From Bimuria novae-zelandiae CBS 107.79 (taxonomy: Eukaryota > Ascomycota > Dothideomycetes > Pleosporales > Didymosphaeriaceae), in the NCBI GenBank assembly GCA_010015655.1, contig ML976660.1, forward strand, positions 1,166,054 to 1,230,053: DNA of 64,000 bases, given 5' to 3'. A program made the translations under genes and the position numbers. Each line of letters begins with the position of its first letter. Within the stretch, counting starts at the first letter, position 1. Positions 1 to 10,713 of the stretch are shown piece by piece. The notes beneath the pieces were generated by a model, which was not told the origin of the DNA, made no database searches, and saw only the letters and a program-made list of their open reading frames with translations.

Positions 1-656
1 ATTAGAGGAAAATCGATAGGCTTCTAAAAGCTCATATTAATGTAGGGGCTAGTAATGTGGCTAAAAAGCTAAGTCAAACTATACACTTAATCTCTGCACG
101 AGCACAGCTTACAGAGCATGAAAATCAGGGCCTACAGAAGGCCCTAACCATCCAAAAGAAACGCTTAAAGCAAGGCAGGCCTCTGCCTTTTAATTAGCCT
201 TATAAGGATTAAGGGGGATCTATTTTCGTGTCACCCTATCGCGTTCAGCGGGCACGTAATCGTCTACACGAAAAAGATGCTAAAGCGTAGCAACTATAGC
301 TTTAAAAACGTAAGCAAGCAGAGGCACATTAGGCTAGCTAGTAGCTTAAAATAAAGCTACTCTAGGAGAGGCGTGTTACTTAAGCAGCTGCTAGAGATGC
401 ACGCGCAAAGCAGAGGGCTAATAAGGCTATAGAGCGACGCCTTAAGCAACAGGCCCGCAAGGCACAAAGTTAACTTTAAAAATAGATTAAAATATCCAAA
501 TTAGTAAACAAGAAGGCTTTAAAGCCTCCTAGCAAGCCTACTAAGAAAAAACAGCCTCAGCGTGAGGCTATAGATATTGATGAGGCCTCATCTGTTGCAT
601 CCGCCTCACAGTCGCGCAGAGGCCGAATCATCAGAACACCAAGTAGATATCGATAA
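1..656 (+). mobile_element. RIP-mutated C-terminal tail of a Fot1/pogo transposase
   Basis: One reading frame (codons starting at multiples of 3) stays recognisable from the window edge to its natural stop at 654-656. It resembles the C-terminal part of fungal Fot1/pogo DDE transposases: a short helical stretch (KLSQTIHLISARAQL), a 'GRPLPF' turn, a Lys/Arg/Gln-rich tail and a final basic 'RRGRIIRTPSRYR'. The frame holds 13 or more internal stops. All are TAA or TAG, none TGA, and most sit where Gln would be expected, as if CAA/CAG had become TAA/TAG. That is the CpA-to-TpA signature of repeat-induced point mutation. The catalytic DDE core would lie left of the window. The element is dead. Family assignment is by resemblance; the RIP pattern is seen directly. 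Confidence 0.75.
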
Positions 657-672
657 TCTAAGTAGCTAGCAA

Positions 673-2034
673 TTATCTACAGGCCTCAGAGACCCCAAAT
701 CCAGAAAATCTCGTGATAATATTGATTGTGGGTGGCTCAGCAGCTTCATGTTGCTGGCCGAGCGATCTTGTTGGGGTGTTGCATTGACTGACGTGTTGCA
801 CTGACTGCCGAGGCACAGTACTCTCTAGCGCCAAGGCCACTTTTGTAAAGGGCATCAGAAAGCTTCTCAGCTTTTGTAGCTTCTCCCACCAATTTACGCT
901 GCCCGTAATTGCTGCAATCCTCTGAAATCGATCCTTCTGCGCCCGCTGGGACATAATAGACACCGCCATCGGATTCGCCATCACCGAAAGAATCCAGTCG
1001 CGATTTTCTAGGACCGAATCGACGGTGTTGAACTTGCCCTGCCAGCGAGTGTTTCCCGGCAGCTGCAGAGCCTTCCGACGCACACCAGGCCCAGCAGCCT
1101 CGTCCAGCATGCCTGTAAGTAAACCAGACCGTCTGAAGAACTTACTGACGGTCTTTGCAGCGTCAAAAATGTCCCCAAAGTCGGCAGCCTTGAAGAAATC
1201 GCCCACACAAAGGTTGACGATGTGGGACGCGCACCCCAACATTAGGCACCCAGGCATGGCCCCAGCAAGCACCTCACGGGCCGCCTTCATATTTGAGGCA
1301 TTATCAAGGCAAATAGCAGTAATATTGGCCTTGCCGACGTCCTCAGCGACCTCAAGAATCCCCCGGGCCAGGTTGTGGCCATTGTGACGCTCCGCCAGCG
1401 TATATGAGGTTTTCAGAAAGATCTCATGCTCTCAGGTCACTGCCAGGTAATTGACAACTGCCTCACCACGTACGTTTGTCCATCCATCGCTGACGAGTGT
1501 TAATTGCCGCCCAGCCTTCTGAAGCACGTGCTTCATATCCTGCTTTGTTTGGTCGTAAATAGAGTCCAGCAGCGTCGTGGCAATGGCCGTACGGCCCGGG
1601 GGCTTGTAGGCTGGGCGGAGGAGCTTCAGAAAGCGCACAAAGGCGGAATTTTCGACCTGCGGTATCTCAGTGAGTTTCGCGACCCCTGACAAGCTGCTCA
1701 TGCCCACAAAGCTAAAAGGGACCCCAGAGCTGTATATGGCCTCTGCAAGCAGCAGCGTTGCTTTCTCCGAGTCCGCAATATTTATACGGAAAGTCTCCTC
1801 CGACAGACGCGCCTGGCGCTCACGGTTCTCGTCATGATCCCCCAGACGCACCTGAACTCCATACATCTCATATTTCGATGACGGCAGCTTGGGGCACTTG
1901 CTCATGTGTTTACGGAGACGCGGGAGGGCTTTATTATGCCATTGTTTTGAGCAGAATCGGCATGTTATTATGGGCTTAGAGCCCTCGTAACTGATGATAA
2001 CGTCGTTAAATTCTACCGGATTGGTGCGCGGCAT
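673..2034 (-). mobile_element. Truncated hAT-family transposase (BED zinc finger, DUF659-like region)
   Basis: Reading leftwards from the ATG at 2034 (another in-frame ATG lies at 2073), the protein begins with a BED-type zinc finger: CRFC, then HMSKC, a Cx2C...Hx3C pattern, at about residues 24-47. A region like the DUF659/hAT transposase core follows, including LVSDGWTN. A single in-frame TGA at 1432-1434 interrupts it. The same frame then continues with LCLDNASNM-like and CASHIVNLCV motifs, typical of hAT elements, down to about 820. Beyond VALALEST the similarity ends, so the C-terminal hAT dimerisation region is missing, and the frame stops at 673. There is little RIP-type damage compared with the adjacent Fot1 tail, which suggests a younger insertion. 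It is non-functional as it stands. Confidence 0.82.
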
Positions 2035-2190
2035 GATGCCAACAACAATAAGAAACGATAAACAAAGTATCAAGACGGTGACCTGAGGTCAAAATCAGCA
2101 ATCTAGATGCAAGCTCCATACAAAGTTAGCCCCTGAAGTCATTTTCTCGGCAGCAATTACTCGCTTTGGCATTACGAGCCATCAATTTCT

Positions 2191-2242
2191 GTACCGTAAT
2201 TACCGTAACGCATTACCGTAATACATTAATCGGTAACGGTAC
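2191..2242. repeat. Clustered TTACCGTAAT-type repeats, possible hAT subterminal sequence
   Basis: Within 52 bp the word TACCGTAA occurs three times, and an inverted CGGTAACGGTAC copy closes the cluster. It lies about 150 bp upstream of the hAT transposase start. hAT elements often carry short subterminal transposase-binding repeats, so this may be the right end of that element. That link is inference; I did not find a matching terminal repeat on the left. Confidence 0.4.
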
Positions 2243-3134
2243 GCGGCATCCCTATACACGAGTGACAGGCCACTGGAAGAACTGATGGACGAAGTGGTGC
2301 TGGGAAGCTCTGGAGCGGGCGACCTGCCTGGGTTGGGTTGGTGGCGGTTCCCGTTAGGGATAGCTTCCGCACCGGCGCCGATAAATCTCCGATCCCGTGA
2401 GCTTTTCCCAGACATGCCTGAAATTCCGATTTTCCTGTATTGCAAAAGGTCTTTCCCGGTTTGTTCTCGTCAAGGGTTCATTGCGATGACGTCATAGCGT
2501 TCTTTCACTTGCTTGGCCACCGGTTTGCGTCGGATACTCTGAACCGCATGGTAAATGCGCCATTTTCATGTCCAATGTCGCGCAGTGATATCTTACTGCG
2601 TCGACCTACATTTTGCACTGCTAGCGACGGACATCTCACAGTTCAGGCCATATCAGCATCCGAATCGATTGCGCGGAAGTTTTGTCTATCCGGTACCCGG
2701 ACACTCCTGGGAACGCCCAATGAATGCGTGCTCGGTAAGATTCTCGGAGGGACATGATCTTCGCAGAGCCTCATGTGGGCCGCTAGAAGGCTTCTTCGTT
2801 GTTAAGCTCCACATTGAGCAAACTCAAGACTCGATCCGACGCTTATCGACCCACTAAGCTTTTCTGTTTCCGGTCTCTATGGCATAAGCCTGCGACGTCC
2901 GGTCGAGTCAAAGAGGTCAGAGTTTTTGCAGGGGATGCTCTGGAGTCTCCGCACAGTCGTCACGAGGGGTGGTATGAGGAGCACCATGGGGATCTGTCAG
3001 TGTTGATGGATCGGATGTGGGTCTCCCCTTGGGGTAGTATAAAGTTGGAGTCCCCAGGGCGATGTAATATGTGTCGCGTTTCTCTCGCTGAGCGTTCTCT
3101 CTCATCCGTTTCATTTCGTGTAAATCTACCCATC
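2243..3134. other. Intergenic region and promoter of the sugar transporter
   Basis: No convincing coding sequence. Short open frames here lack an ATG or codon structure. The last 120 bp hold the likely core promoter of the transporter, with a TATAAA at 3038-3043 and a pyrimidine-rich leader before the ATG. Confidence 0.5.
3038..3043 (+). promoter_or_regulatory. Putative TATA box of the sugar transporter gene
   Basis: A TATAAA match lies 92 bp before the chosen ATG and is followed by a CT-rich stretch, a common fungal promoter layout. Position only; no transcript evidence. Confidence 0.4.
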
Positions 3135-4894
3135 ATGGACGAGAAAACCACCGTCGGTCGGGACAGCACCGCCACGACTCCTCGCAACCTTTCCCGGAGC
3201 GAGATCGAAATTGCTCCGAAGGAAGGTTATGAAGGTCCCAAGGCAAAGACCGAACAGCTTGAGAATGCCCGTGGCGATGAGTCGGACAACCTCATCCATG
3301 ATTTGGAGAGGGAAGTTGAAGCGAGTGGCTGGAAGAAGGGCTTTTTGGAATTGGAGTTCAAGAACGCAAAACACTTCACATGGATTCTGGTTGCATTTGC
3401 CTCCATGGGTGGTTTGCTATCTGGTTTGGATCAGAGTTTGATCTCTGGTGCGAACCTGACACTTCCGGACGACCTTGGTCTCACCCCTCAGCAAAACTCG
3501 CTTGTCAATTCTGGGATGCCGCTTGGAGGTATGTGATGGCCATCCCCGTCAACAATTTGGGATGTTTCGCTGACAATCATAAAGCTGTGGCTGGCGCGTT
3601 CCTCATCTCTCCCTGCAATGAATACTTTGGTCGCCGATGGGCAATCATTATCTCCTGCATTCTATACACAATCGGCGCTGCGCTTGAAGCCGGTGCAATT
3701 AGCTACGGCATGATTGTCGCCGGACGTGTCATTCTGGGAGCTGGCGTTGGACTCGAGGGCGGAACTGTCCCTGTCTACGTTGCAGAGACGGTTGAGGCTC
3801 GCATGCGAGGCAACCTTGTGTCGCTCTACCAGTTCATGATTGCTCTTGGGGAGGTACTCGGATACGCTGTCGCAGCCATGTTCATCACTGTGAATGGTGG
3901 CTGGCGTTACATCCTTGGGAGCTCCCTCGTCTTCAGTACGATCATGGGTGTCGGCATCTTATTTATGCCCGAGTCCCCGCGTTACCTGATGCACAAAGGC
4001 AAAACTCTTGAAGCCTTCAAGGTCTGGAAGCGGATCCGCGGTATCGACACCCCCGAAGCGCGGGAGGAGTTTTTCGTCATGAAGATCAGTACTGAGCAAG
4101 AAGAGGCCGAAGTCGCCGCCGGCCGCACCAATAAGTTCCCCTGGATGGATTTCTTCACCAAACCACGCGCCCGTCGCGCCATCATCTATGCTAACATAAT
4201 GATCTTCCTCGGTCAATTCACCGGTATCAACGCCATTTTGTACTACATGTCTGTTCTCATGAACCAAGTCGGCTTTGACACTTACGATGCTACCTACATG
4301 TCCCTCGTCGGTGGTGGATCTCTCCTGATCGGTACTATCCCTGCCATCTTTCTCATGGAGACCTGCGGACGACGTTTCTGGGCCATTGCCATGTTACCGG
4401 GTTTCTTCATTGGCCTCGTCCTTGTTGGCGTCAGCTACCAGCTCAATACCCTTTCCGCACAGCTTGGCGTTTACCTCACCGGTCTTATCCTTTACGAGCT
4501 CTTCTTCGGTTCCTACGCGGCGCTCACTTGGGTTATTCCCTCCGAAGTCTATCCTACCTACCTTCGTTCCTATGGTATGACCACTTCTACTGGCTGGCTG
4601 TTTCTCTCCTCCTTCATCGTCACCTACAACTTCACCAGTATGCAGGAGGCCATGACTAAGACCGGTCTCTCTCTCGGCTTTTACGGCGGTATTGCTGTGC
4701 TTGGTTGGTTCTACCAGATTTTCTTCATGCCTGAGACCAAGGACTTAACTCTTGAGGAAATTGACCAGCTGTTCCAGAAGCCCACACGCCAGGTGGTCAG
4801 GGAGAATGCGAAGAGTGCGATGGGGGTCACCAATGACTTGCTCCATTTCCGTTTCCACAAGGTGTTCATTCAGAACAACCGACGTGGCGAGTAA
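3135..4894 (+). CDS. MFS sugar transporter (hexose-type)
   Basis: Two exons, 3135-3528 and 3585-4894, with a 56-bp GTATGT...AAAG intron containing a CTGAC branch point, give 567 residues, normal for the family. The first ~85 residues are a hydrophilic cytoplasmic tail. A 12-helix sugar-porter body follows, with the usual signatures: an NEYFGRR loop after helix 2, PESPRYL near residue 260, QFTGINAILYY near residue 342 (the sugar-binding QxxGxNxxxYY motif) and PETKDLTLEEID near residue 514. It should import a hexose or related sugar by proton symport at the plasma membrane; the substrate cannot be read from sequence. The ATG was chosen because it opens the acidic N-terminal tail after a CT-rich leader. 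The gene shows no damage, unlike its right-hand neighbours. Confidence 0.93.
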
Positions 4895-5778
4895 GCGGAT
4901 GCTTGTGTCTTGATGGAGGAGATTACATGAGTACAAACGAGTTGCTGCGCGTTTGATTGTCAAATAGTAGCGAATACCCTTGCTCGCATGCAAATCATGT
5001 AGATGATAGATGAGATGGTTAGACGAATGACCTTGTGAACATGAGAGCACCATTCCACCTCAAGCGTGATTAAACCAATCCATTAACAAGCCCACCGGTA
5101 CGTGGCTTGGACAAGCTGCAAAGAACGACGCAATTGATGGTGAAGATTTACCAGCTGTGTGTCCTCAGCCACACGGTCGCAAACGCAAGCAGATACTGAC
5201 GCTGCGAGTGTACGAAGTTCGCCTGCTCGTCGTCCTGTTGACTCAGTATCCTCACTAAGGGTAAACCAGACGGCGGATGCCTCAAATGCGACCAGGTTGT
5301 GGCACATGCGCCTCGCGGTAATCACGTCGAGCTATCTTCGAGAACTTAGAGCATTTGCATGATAACTCCGCGGTGGTAAAGAAGTATGCTCGCTGCTTTC
5401 GAAGCGAGCGCAGCCATGCTGTAACGTGGATACAGCTCAATCGTTTGCTAGCTAAAATTCAAAGATCGGTTAAGTTAATGTCAACGAAATGACTGCTCGC
5501 GGGTTCGGGTAGCGCGTCTCTGGGGGGCATGGCATTAGCGTGCTTGGCGCTTTTCCGTTTCGGTGCCGTTCCCGGGAGACACGGGGTAAGTCTCCCCGCC
5601 CACACACCTCCATCATCCCACATCATTCGCTGCTAACGCGTACCACTCACGGTGCGCCTCACAACTCGCAAGACTCCTACGTGCTTGCGCCCGATGGACC
5701 TATCCGTAAACTTCAGCAGTTGAGCCGCAGCAATCCGTTTTAATTTCGACACTCAAATTCATTCAACTGCAAGCATAA
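4895..5778. other. Intergenic region
   Basis: About 0.9 kb with only short frames that lack similarity or splice support. I see no gene, repeat or RNA here. Confidence 0.5.
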
Positions 5779-5829
5779 TATCTGCTCAGCGATCCGACCC
5801 TCCTTCACAAAATCTCCAGATGCTACACA

Positions 5830-6895
5830 GTGGTGACTATTCTGAATGAAGACGATGATTACGATCTCAATCTCCCACAGCACGGTGCCCATAATACATG
5901 GGAAACGGAGAACTGGGACGAGTGGGCCGACGTTGAATCTAAGCTTCAACAACACATTTCTGTATTAAGCACACGATTCGCCCCACATCAGCACCCTAAT
6001 ACTGCTCTGCAACAACTTGTGCTTTCTTCTCCTCGAACCCCGATGGCGACATCACCTTCCGAGGTTCGGTATCGACGTCTGAGAAGCACTCCCGAACGGA
6101 TGCTCTCATCGATCTTGTTGGAAGACGATCCTTGGATCAGGGATGAGCTGTACGGACGCAGCAGCACGCCGCGTTCGGCCCAAGAAATTTTCGATTCGTC
6201 TCGGAGCTTTTCATTTATTGTCTTCGACGACCAAAACACGTCGCGTTCGTCCCCTAACTCTGTGGAATCGTCTCTAGGCACGTTGAGCTCGTCCCAAGGG
6301 CCGACTAAACGTGTGCGCCCTGCATACGAAGAGGAAGAAGAAGAGGAAGACCAAGACCACGACGGAGATGCGCGTGCTCTACTAACCCTTTTTCAGCAGT
6401 CAAGACCGTCGAAGAGGGCGAGAACGTCCTCGGCGATGAATGGGACAGGCTCTCTGGAATCCTCCGCGAGTCCTTTACAGACATCTACAAATGGCTCCCC
6501 GGAAATTAGACCATCCAAATCAGGACCAGTACAACTCACAAGTTCGGCAGTCGCAGCAACACCCATATTAGGCTCTTCAAGACCTCACACGACCCCGTCA
6601 CAACAGTCTTCAAATGGCCTTCCAGTAAGCGATCCCACCACAAGTGCGCTTGTGTCTATCGCTCCTGCCGGACTAGCAACTTCTGTGTTCAAGATGACGA
6701 CTTCTCTTCAGACGGCAGCGGCCCGCAAACGAAGCGCACAGGAAGCTGATCTTTCGCTGACTCGCAATCAGCAAAAGCGAGCGAAAACTCAACCTACGAC
6801 CAGGTCCGCAGTGAAGCCCAGGAAGACTGCCTGTAAGTCTTTGTGGATACTGTAGAACATTATCATCACGTATTAACAAACCCACAGGGTGGTGA
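5830..6895 (+). CDS. Hypothetical low-complexity, probably nuclear protein
   Basis: An open frame of about 340 codons with an acidic start (EDDDYD, WETENWDEWAD), long Ser/Thr/Pro-rich stretches, a Glu run (about residues 167-173) and basic patches such as KRARTSS and QQKRAKTQ that look like nuclear localisation signals. A canonical 55-bp intron (6833-6887, GTAAGT...CCACAG) joins the frame to a tiny last exon ending at 6895 with two Trp codons. The left end given here is a GTG; no in-frame ATG occurs before 6043. The true start is therefore either in an unseen upstream exon or at 6043, which would give about 268 residues. I do not recognise a family. Real coding is likely but not certain. Confidence 0.55.
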
Positions 6896-7056
6896 CTAAA
6901 TCACATATGGATCATCCCATACACAATGGAGCTCCTCCTGCCTGTGCAGTGCGCCATTTCACATACGACCAAACAACTCTTCCATGCGCCAATAGCCTTG
7001 GTTACCAGCGTGGCGCAGCTCTGAGGTTACAATACCGACCGCTTCTTCTCGATAAC

Positions 7057-7972
7057 TTACATACTCTTGTTCCCAATGGCGGTAACATCAGGCTCTCCGC
7101 CGGAGCAATACATACTGTTCCTGAACCTTTTGCCACAACAACATGATAGGGTACGTAGTAACACCGCGCGGCACGGTGGCAAAGACGCCACGATGATCGC
7201 GATATGGAGGTCGATGAAGGTCCATACACGTACATACAGGACGGCGAAGGTTGGGTCAATACAGGAATTCCTGAAGTCCTTCACGAGCGCGATCCGCACC
7301 ACCGAGAGAGCGGCTGTACTGTTGTCCATTAGCTTTACCTATATACCTCATGATCATAATAATACAGTAATTCTAACCCTACGACCGACATTATCCAAAA
7401 CCGTGTTTTCGTGTCCTGTTGAGTCGCCAGATGATCGGCAACGACATCAGCGCGATCAGGAAGTCTGTGAACATCGCAATGGCAGCCAGTACATACGGCG
7501 TCCAGAAACTCCTTGAGCTCCATACACCACCTGCCGACCCGGTCGCTAACTCATACAATAACTTGGGACAAGATAATGGGCTACCGTCGGAGAGTGGGCG
7601 CGGGGTATCTCCGTCGGAGCCGGTCAAGGCTACGAGATCACCGTTCGCGGAACAGAAAATCAGAGCTTCATCACCTGTCCTGTTGGCCGGGTCTACTCGA
7701 GTATGTTCGTTTAGTGTTATCGTCGACCGCCATCGCTTGAGCCGGTGCGGATCAAAATCTGAACGTCTGCATCGCGTTGGCCATCCGCCACGTCTATCAA
7801 CCGGCTGAAACCGTGTAGGAATAGCCAAGCTAACATTGGAAGACTGGTTGAATATGATACCTCGGCATTCAGGTAGTATGACCGTGGCTACGTCACTACC
7901 TATTGGGCTCGATTTATTTCCCCAGTTCACGATTCCAAACAACAAATACCCTATTTGTCTCTCCCAAGACAT
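7057..7972 (-). pseudogene. Fragment of a rhodopsin-like (SAT4/PTH11-type) fungal membrane protein
   Basis: Two minus-strand segments, 7972-7391 and 7329-7057, look like the last part of the fungal rhodopsin-domain family. The first ends in a membrane segment with the pattern FTDFLIALMSLPIIWRL (family: D-x-x-I-x-x-L-P-x-P-x-x-W-x-L). The second has VVRIALVKDF, then WTFIDLHIAIIVASLPPCR (family: W...E/D...AIIxASLPxxRP). The segment that should link them is out of frame, and I found no intron that restores phase. The ~130 residues before the first membrane segment do not resemble the normal first four helices. It looks like a partial, decayed copy, divergently arranged with the metallo-hydrolase relic about 90 bp away. 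Family assignment is by motif pattern only. Confidence 0.55.
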
Positions 7973-8060
7973 ACACTACTAGAACACTCTCACTATCGGA
8001 GCCTCTCATCGCGGAAAAGAACCTCCTTTCCACTTCGACGGATTTCCCCTTCACGCTACT

Positions 8061-8923
8061 ATGTCCAACGCAACTCCTCCCCAGCTGAAGATAACCTGGA
8101 TGGACGTAAGCACCATCCATTTCGATGACGGCACAACCACAATTCTGATCGATGGCTTCTTCACCCGCCCTAAACTCACCACCACCGCCCTCTGGAAAAT
8201 ATCTTCCTCCCCAAACATCGTCGCTCAATACCTAGAGAACGCGCGCATCACCAATCGGCTCGCCGCAGTTCTGGTGGCGCACTCACACTACGATTATGCA
8301 CTTGACGCGCCCTCGCTATGCGAGATGACCGGCGCGAAGCTCGTAGGCTCAGAGTCGACGAAGTATATTGGTGCGGGACATGGGCTTCCATCTGAGCAGA
8401 GCGTGGTGGTGCAAGATGGCGACGTGCTTGCTTTTGGGGAGTTCCGGGTCACCATCTTTGAAGGCATGCATTCACCGAGTAATACGTCGCCAAGGCAAAT
8501 CCAGGGCCCGCTTCGCACGCCGTGTAGATTTACAGATTTCAAGAGTGACAAGTGTTACTCTTTTCTGGTTAAGCATCATGGGCGAGGGACGTTTGTGCAT
8601 CCTAGTGCTAATTTTTTTTTATGGGCAAGTTTCCCAGCATCAAGTGTGCGACAGTGTTTTTGGGCATCGGGGTGTTGGGGAAGCAGAGTGTGGAGTTCAA
8701 GGAGGAGTATTGGAAGGAGACAGTTGGCATGATGCAGCCGGAAAGGATTATTCCTATCCATTGGGACGACTTTTGGAAACCGCTCAGTAGCGGTGCGATG
8801 CCTATGCCGTGGGTTATGGATAGATTTGCTCTGACAAAAGATTGTTTGACGGAGAAATCTCGGGCTGCTGGCATCAACCTTCATTTTCCACAGTTCCGGG
8901 AGGAGTTTGACTTGGCGTTGTAA
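8061..8923 (+). pseudogene. Metallo-beta-lactamase-fold hydrolase, frameshifted
   Basis: About 287 codons in two overlapping frames. The N-terminal part has the MBL layout: a beta-strand lead-in with ILIDGFF, then VLVAHSHYDYALDAP at about residues 70-84, then a TGAKLVGS strand. The C-terminal part resumes at 8621 in another frame with VFLGIGVLG, a PERIIPIHWDDF metal-ligand loop and a normal C-terminus. The break coincides with a run of nine T at 8612-8620, so one inserted or deleted base explains it. The usual HxHxDH zinc motif reads HSHYDY, with Tyr (TAT) in place of the last His, a single C-to-T change from CAT. Either the gene is decayed, or the frameshift is an assembly error and only the His-to-Tyr change is real. 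Related enzymes are UlaG-like lactonases; the substrate is unknown. Confidence 0.75.
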
Positions 8924-9726
8924 TAAGCCTCTTAGCGGAACAAGCACATTGTGCAGGCAACTTACATATCCCTACCAGTGCCTGAATATCTAATTCATCA
9001 TAGGATCGTTTATGGGTTAGCACCCCGCTTAGCCACGAGTACTCAACTCCATAACAACACCACTTTCCGGCACAAGTAACTCAGCAATCCACTCCACCTT
9101 TCCTTTCTCCACTAACACCACAGCTTCCACCCTCTCGCCAGCTCGTCCGCCTCGTCCGCTCCCCTGCTCATCGTTGATCATGCTTCACAGCGTCCCGACG
9201 TGCAGTGTACGCGATCCTTGGGAAGTCGACCCCTGTGCCCCACCGCCGATGTAGCCACTACCAGTCCTCCAACCGTCTTAACTCAACGTGTACACTTTTT
9301 AAGCCTTGCTTTCTGGCCTATGTGTCAGCAACGTGCTGTCCTTTTTGTTTTATCTAGCTCTCCCACGGCGATACCCATATGTAGCAGGTAGGGCAGACAG
9401 TACGCAGTGGAAAAGATTATGGGATTGAACTGAGGTTGTACTATCTTGGAGCTACAGAAGGTATAGGTGCGCGAGCACAAACAACGCTAGTTCCAGATAG
9501 GTGTGGTACTCTTAGAAAGGTGAGTAGCAACCAAGCAAGGGTAGGAGTAACCATCTTCTAAGGTAAGAGCCATAAACCGTGACACCATAGGTAGTAAAAC
9601 CAAAGCACTTTTAGCTGGCCTAAGCTCTGTACGTGCGCGTTGGAATTCCGGTATGAAAACGTTTTATTAGTAGCTAAACTAACATTTAACCTATACCTAT
9701 AGGGCAGGCAGCAATTAAGTCTGAAC
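8924..9726. other. Intergenic region
   Basis: No coding sequence seen between the tail-to-tail metallo-hydrolase and alcohol dehydrogenase relics. The TA-rich stretch at about 9400-9720 could be old transposon debris, but I could not define ends or repeats. Confidence 0.4.
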
Positions 9727-10713
9727 TTAAGATTTCGTTGGGTTAGCATATAGCCGTCCAATTACATCGCCACGAGCGAGTCTGTCGAGTCCTTCTCTAA
9801 TGTGGTCAAAAGGGATCTCTTCGAGAAGTGGATCAATCTCCTTGTCGGCAATCATCTGCAGACACTTCTGAACCTCCTTTATGGATGATCCCGCTGCACC
9901 TTTGAGCGTGACGCCAAGTACGACAAACTCATACGTATCGAGTGTAGCCACCTTTTGTGAGAGACCAACAAGGACGACTCTGCCATCAGCCTTGGCCGCC
10001 TTGGCGGCTTCCGCTGTCGTAGAACCCGCACCAGCGAAATCCACGACTACATCAAAACGGATTCCGGGAAAGCCTTTGAAGCTCTTGGCGCAAGCGTAGA
10101 CTCCTGCCTGAGCAGCTGGCTAATAATTTCAAGCGTCGCGTTCACTTCCATAGGCTTTCGCCCCATACCGAGACGCGATCTGGGCAGTTGACAAACCCAA
10201 GCCCCCCAATCCAATGATGGCAATCTTCGAGGAGGCAGAGTTCTGTCCATTGACAACGACAGCATGGTATGCGGTAGCAATGGCGTCGGTGGTAACGGCC
10301 GCTTGAGCAAACGTGACCCCTTCTAGGATACAAAGTGCCTTAGATTCGTATAGGAATACGTACTCAACAAATCCGCCATTGTAGCCGAGCCTGGTACTAG
10401 TGGTTACATCCCCAAACGGGATGGGGTGTTCGGTGTCAATAATCGAGACGACCCAGTCTCCAGCCTTAAATTTGGTAACGCTAGAGCCGATCGCAACTAT
10501 TTGACTGGCAATTTCGTGACCCAAAGTGATAGGGCGTTTCCAGAAGAAAGTGACGTCTTTCCCAGATATGATGTTGCAGTCGGTGTGGCAGAGGCCAGTG
10601 GCTTTAATCTCGACAAGGATTTGGTTATTTTGGGGGACTGGAACTGGGATCTCCACGTACTCTAGCCCTCTGGAGAGATTGGTGAACTGGTAGGCCTTAA
10701 TTGTAGACGCCAT
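9727..10713 (-). pseudogene. Zinc-dependent alcohol dehydrogenase with two in-frame stops
   Basis: One frame of 329 codons covers a whole medium-chain dehydrogenase. The N-terminal catalytic domain has ATGLCHTDC (catalytic-zinc Cys) and LGHEIA (zinc His-Glu). The Rossmann fold has IIGLGGLG followed by a GAKAYG strand, and the C-terminus ends GRLYANPTKS. The four-cysteine structural zinc loop is absent, as in some subfamilies. Right after the Rossmann strand, TGA (10129-10131) and TAG (10120-10122) interrupt the frame within four codons, where an acidic residue and helix are expected. No intron fits: the longest candidate is 38 bp and out of phase. Everything on both sides is well preserved, so inactivation looks recent. 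It would have oxidised an alcohol with NAD(P). Confidence 0.85.

Noticed and set aside
7067..7808. Plus-strand frames opposite the rhodopsin-like fragment
   Set aside because: The minus-strand reading gives family-like membrane motifs; the plus-strand frames do not.
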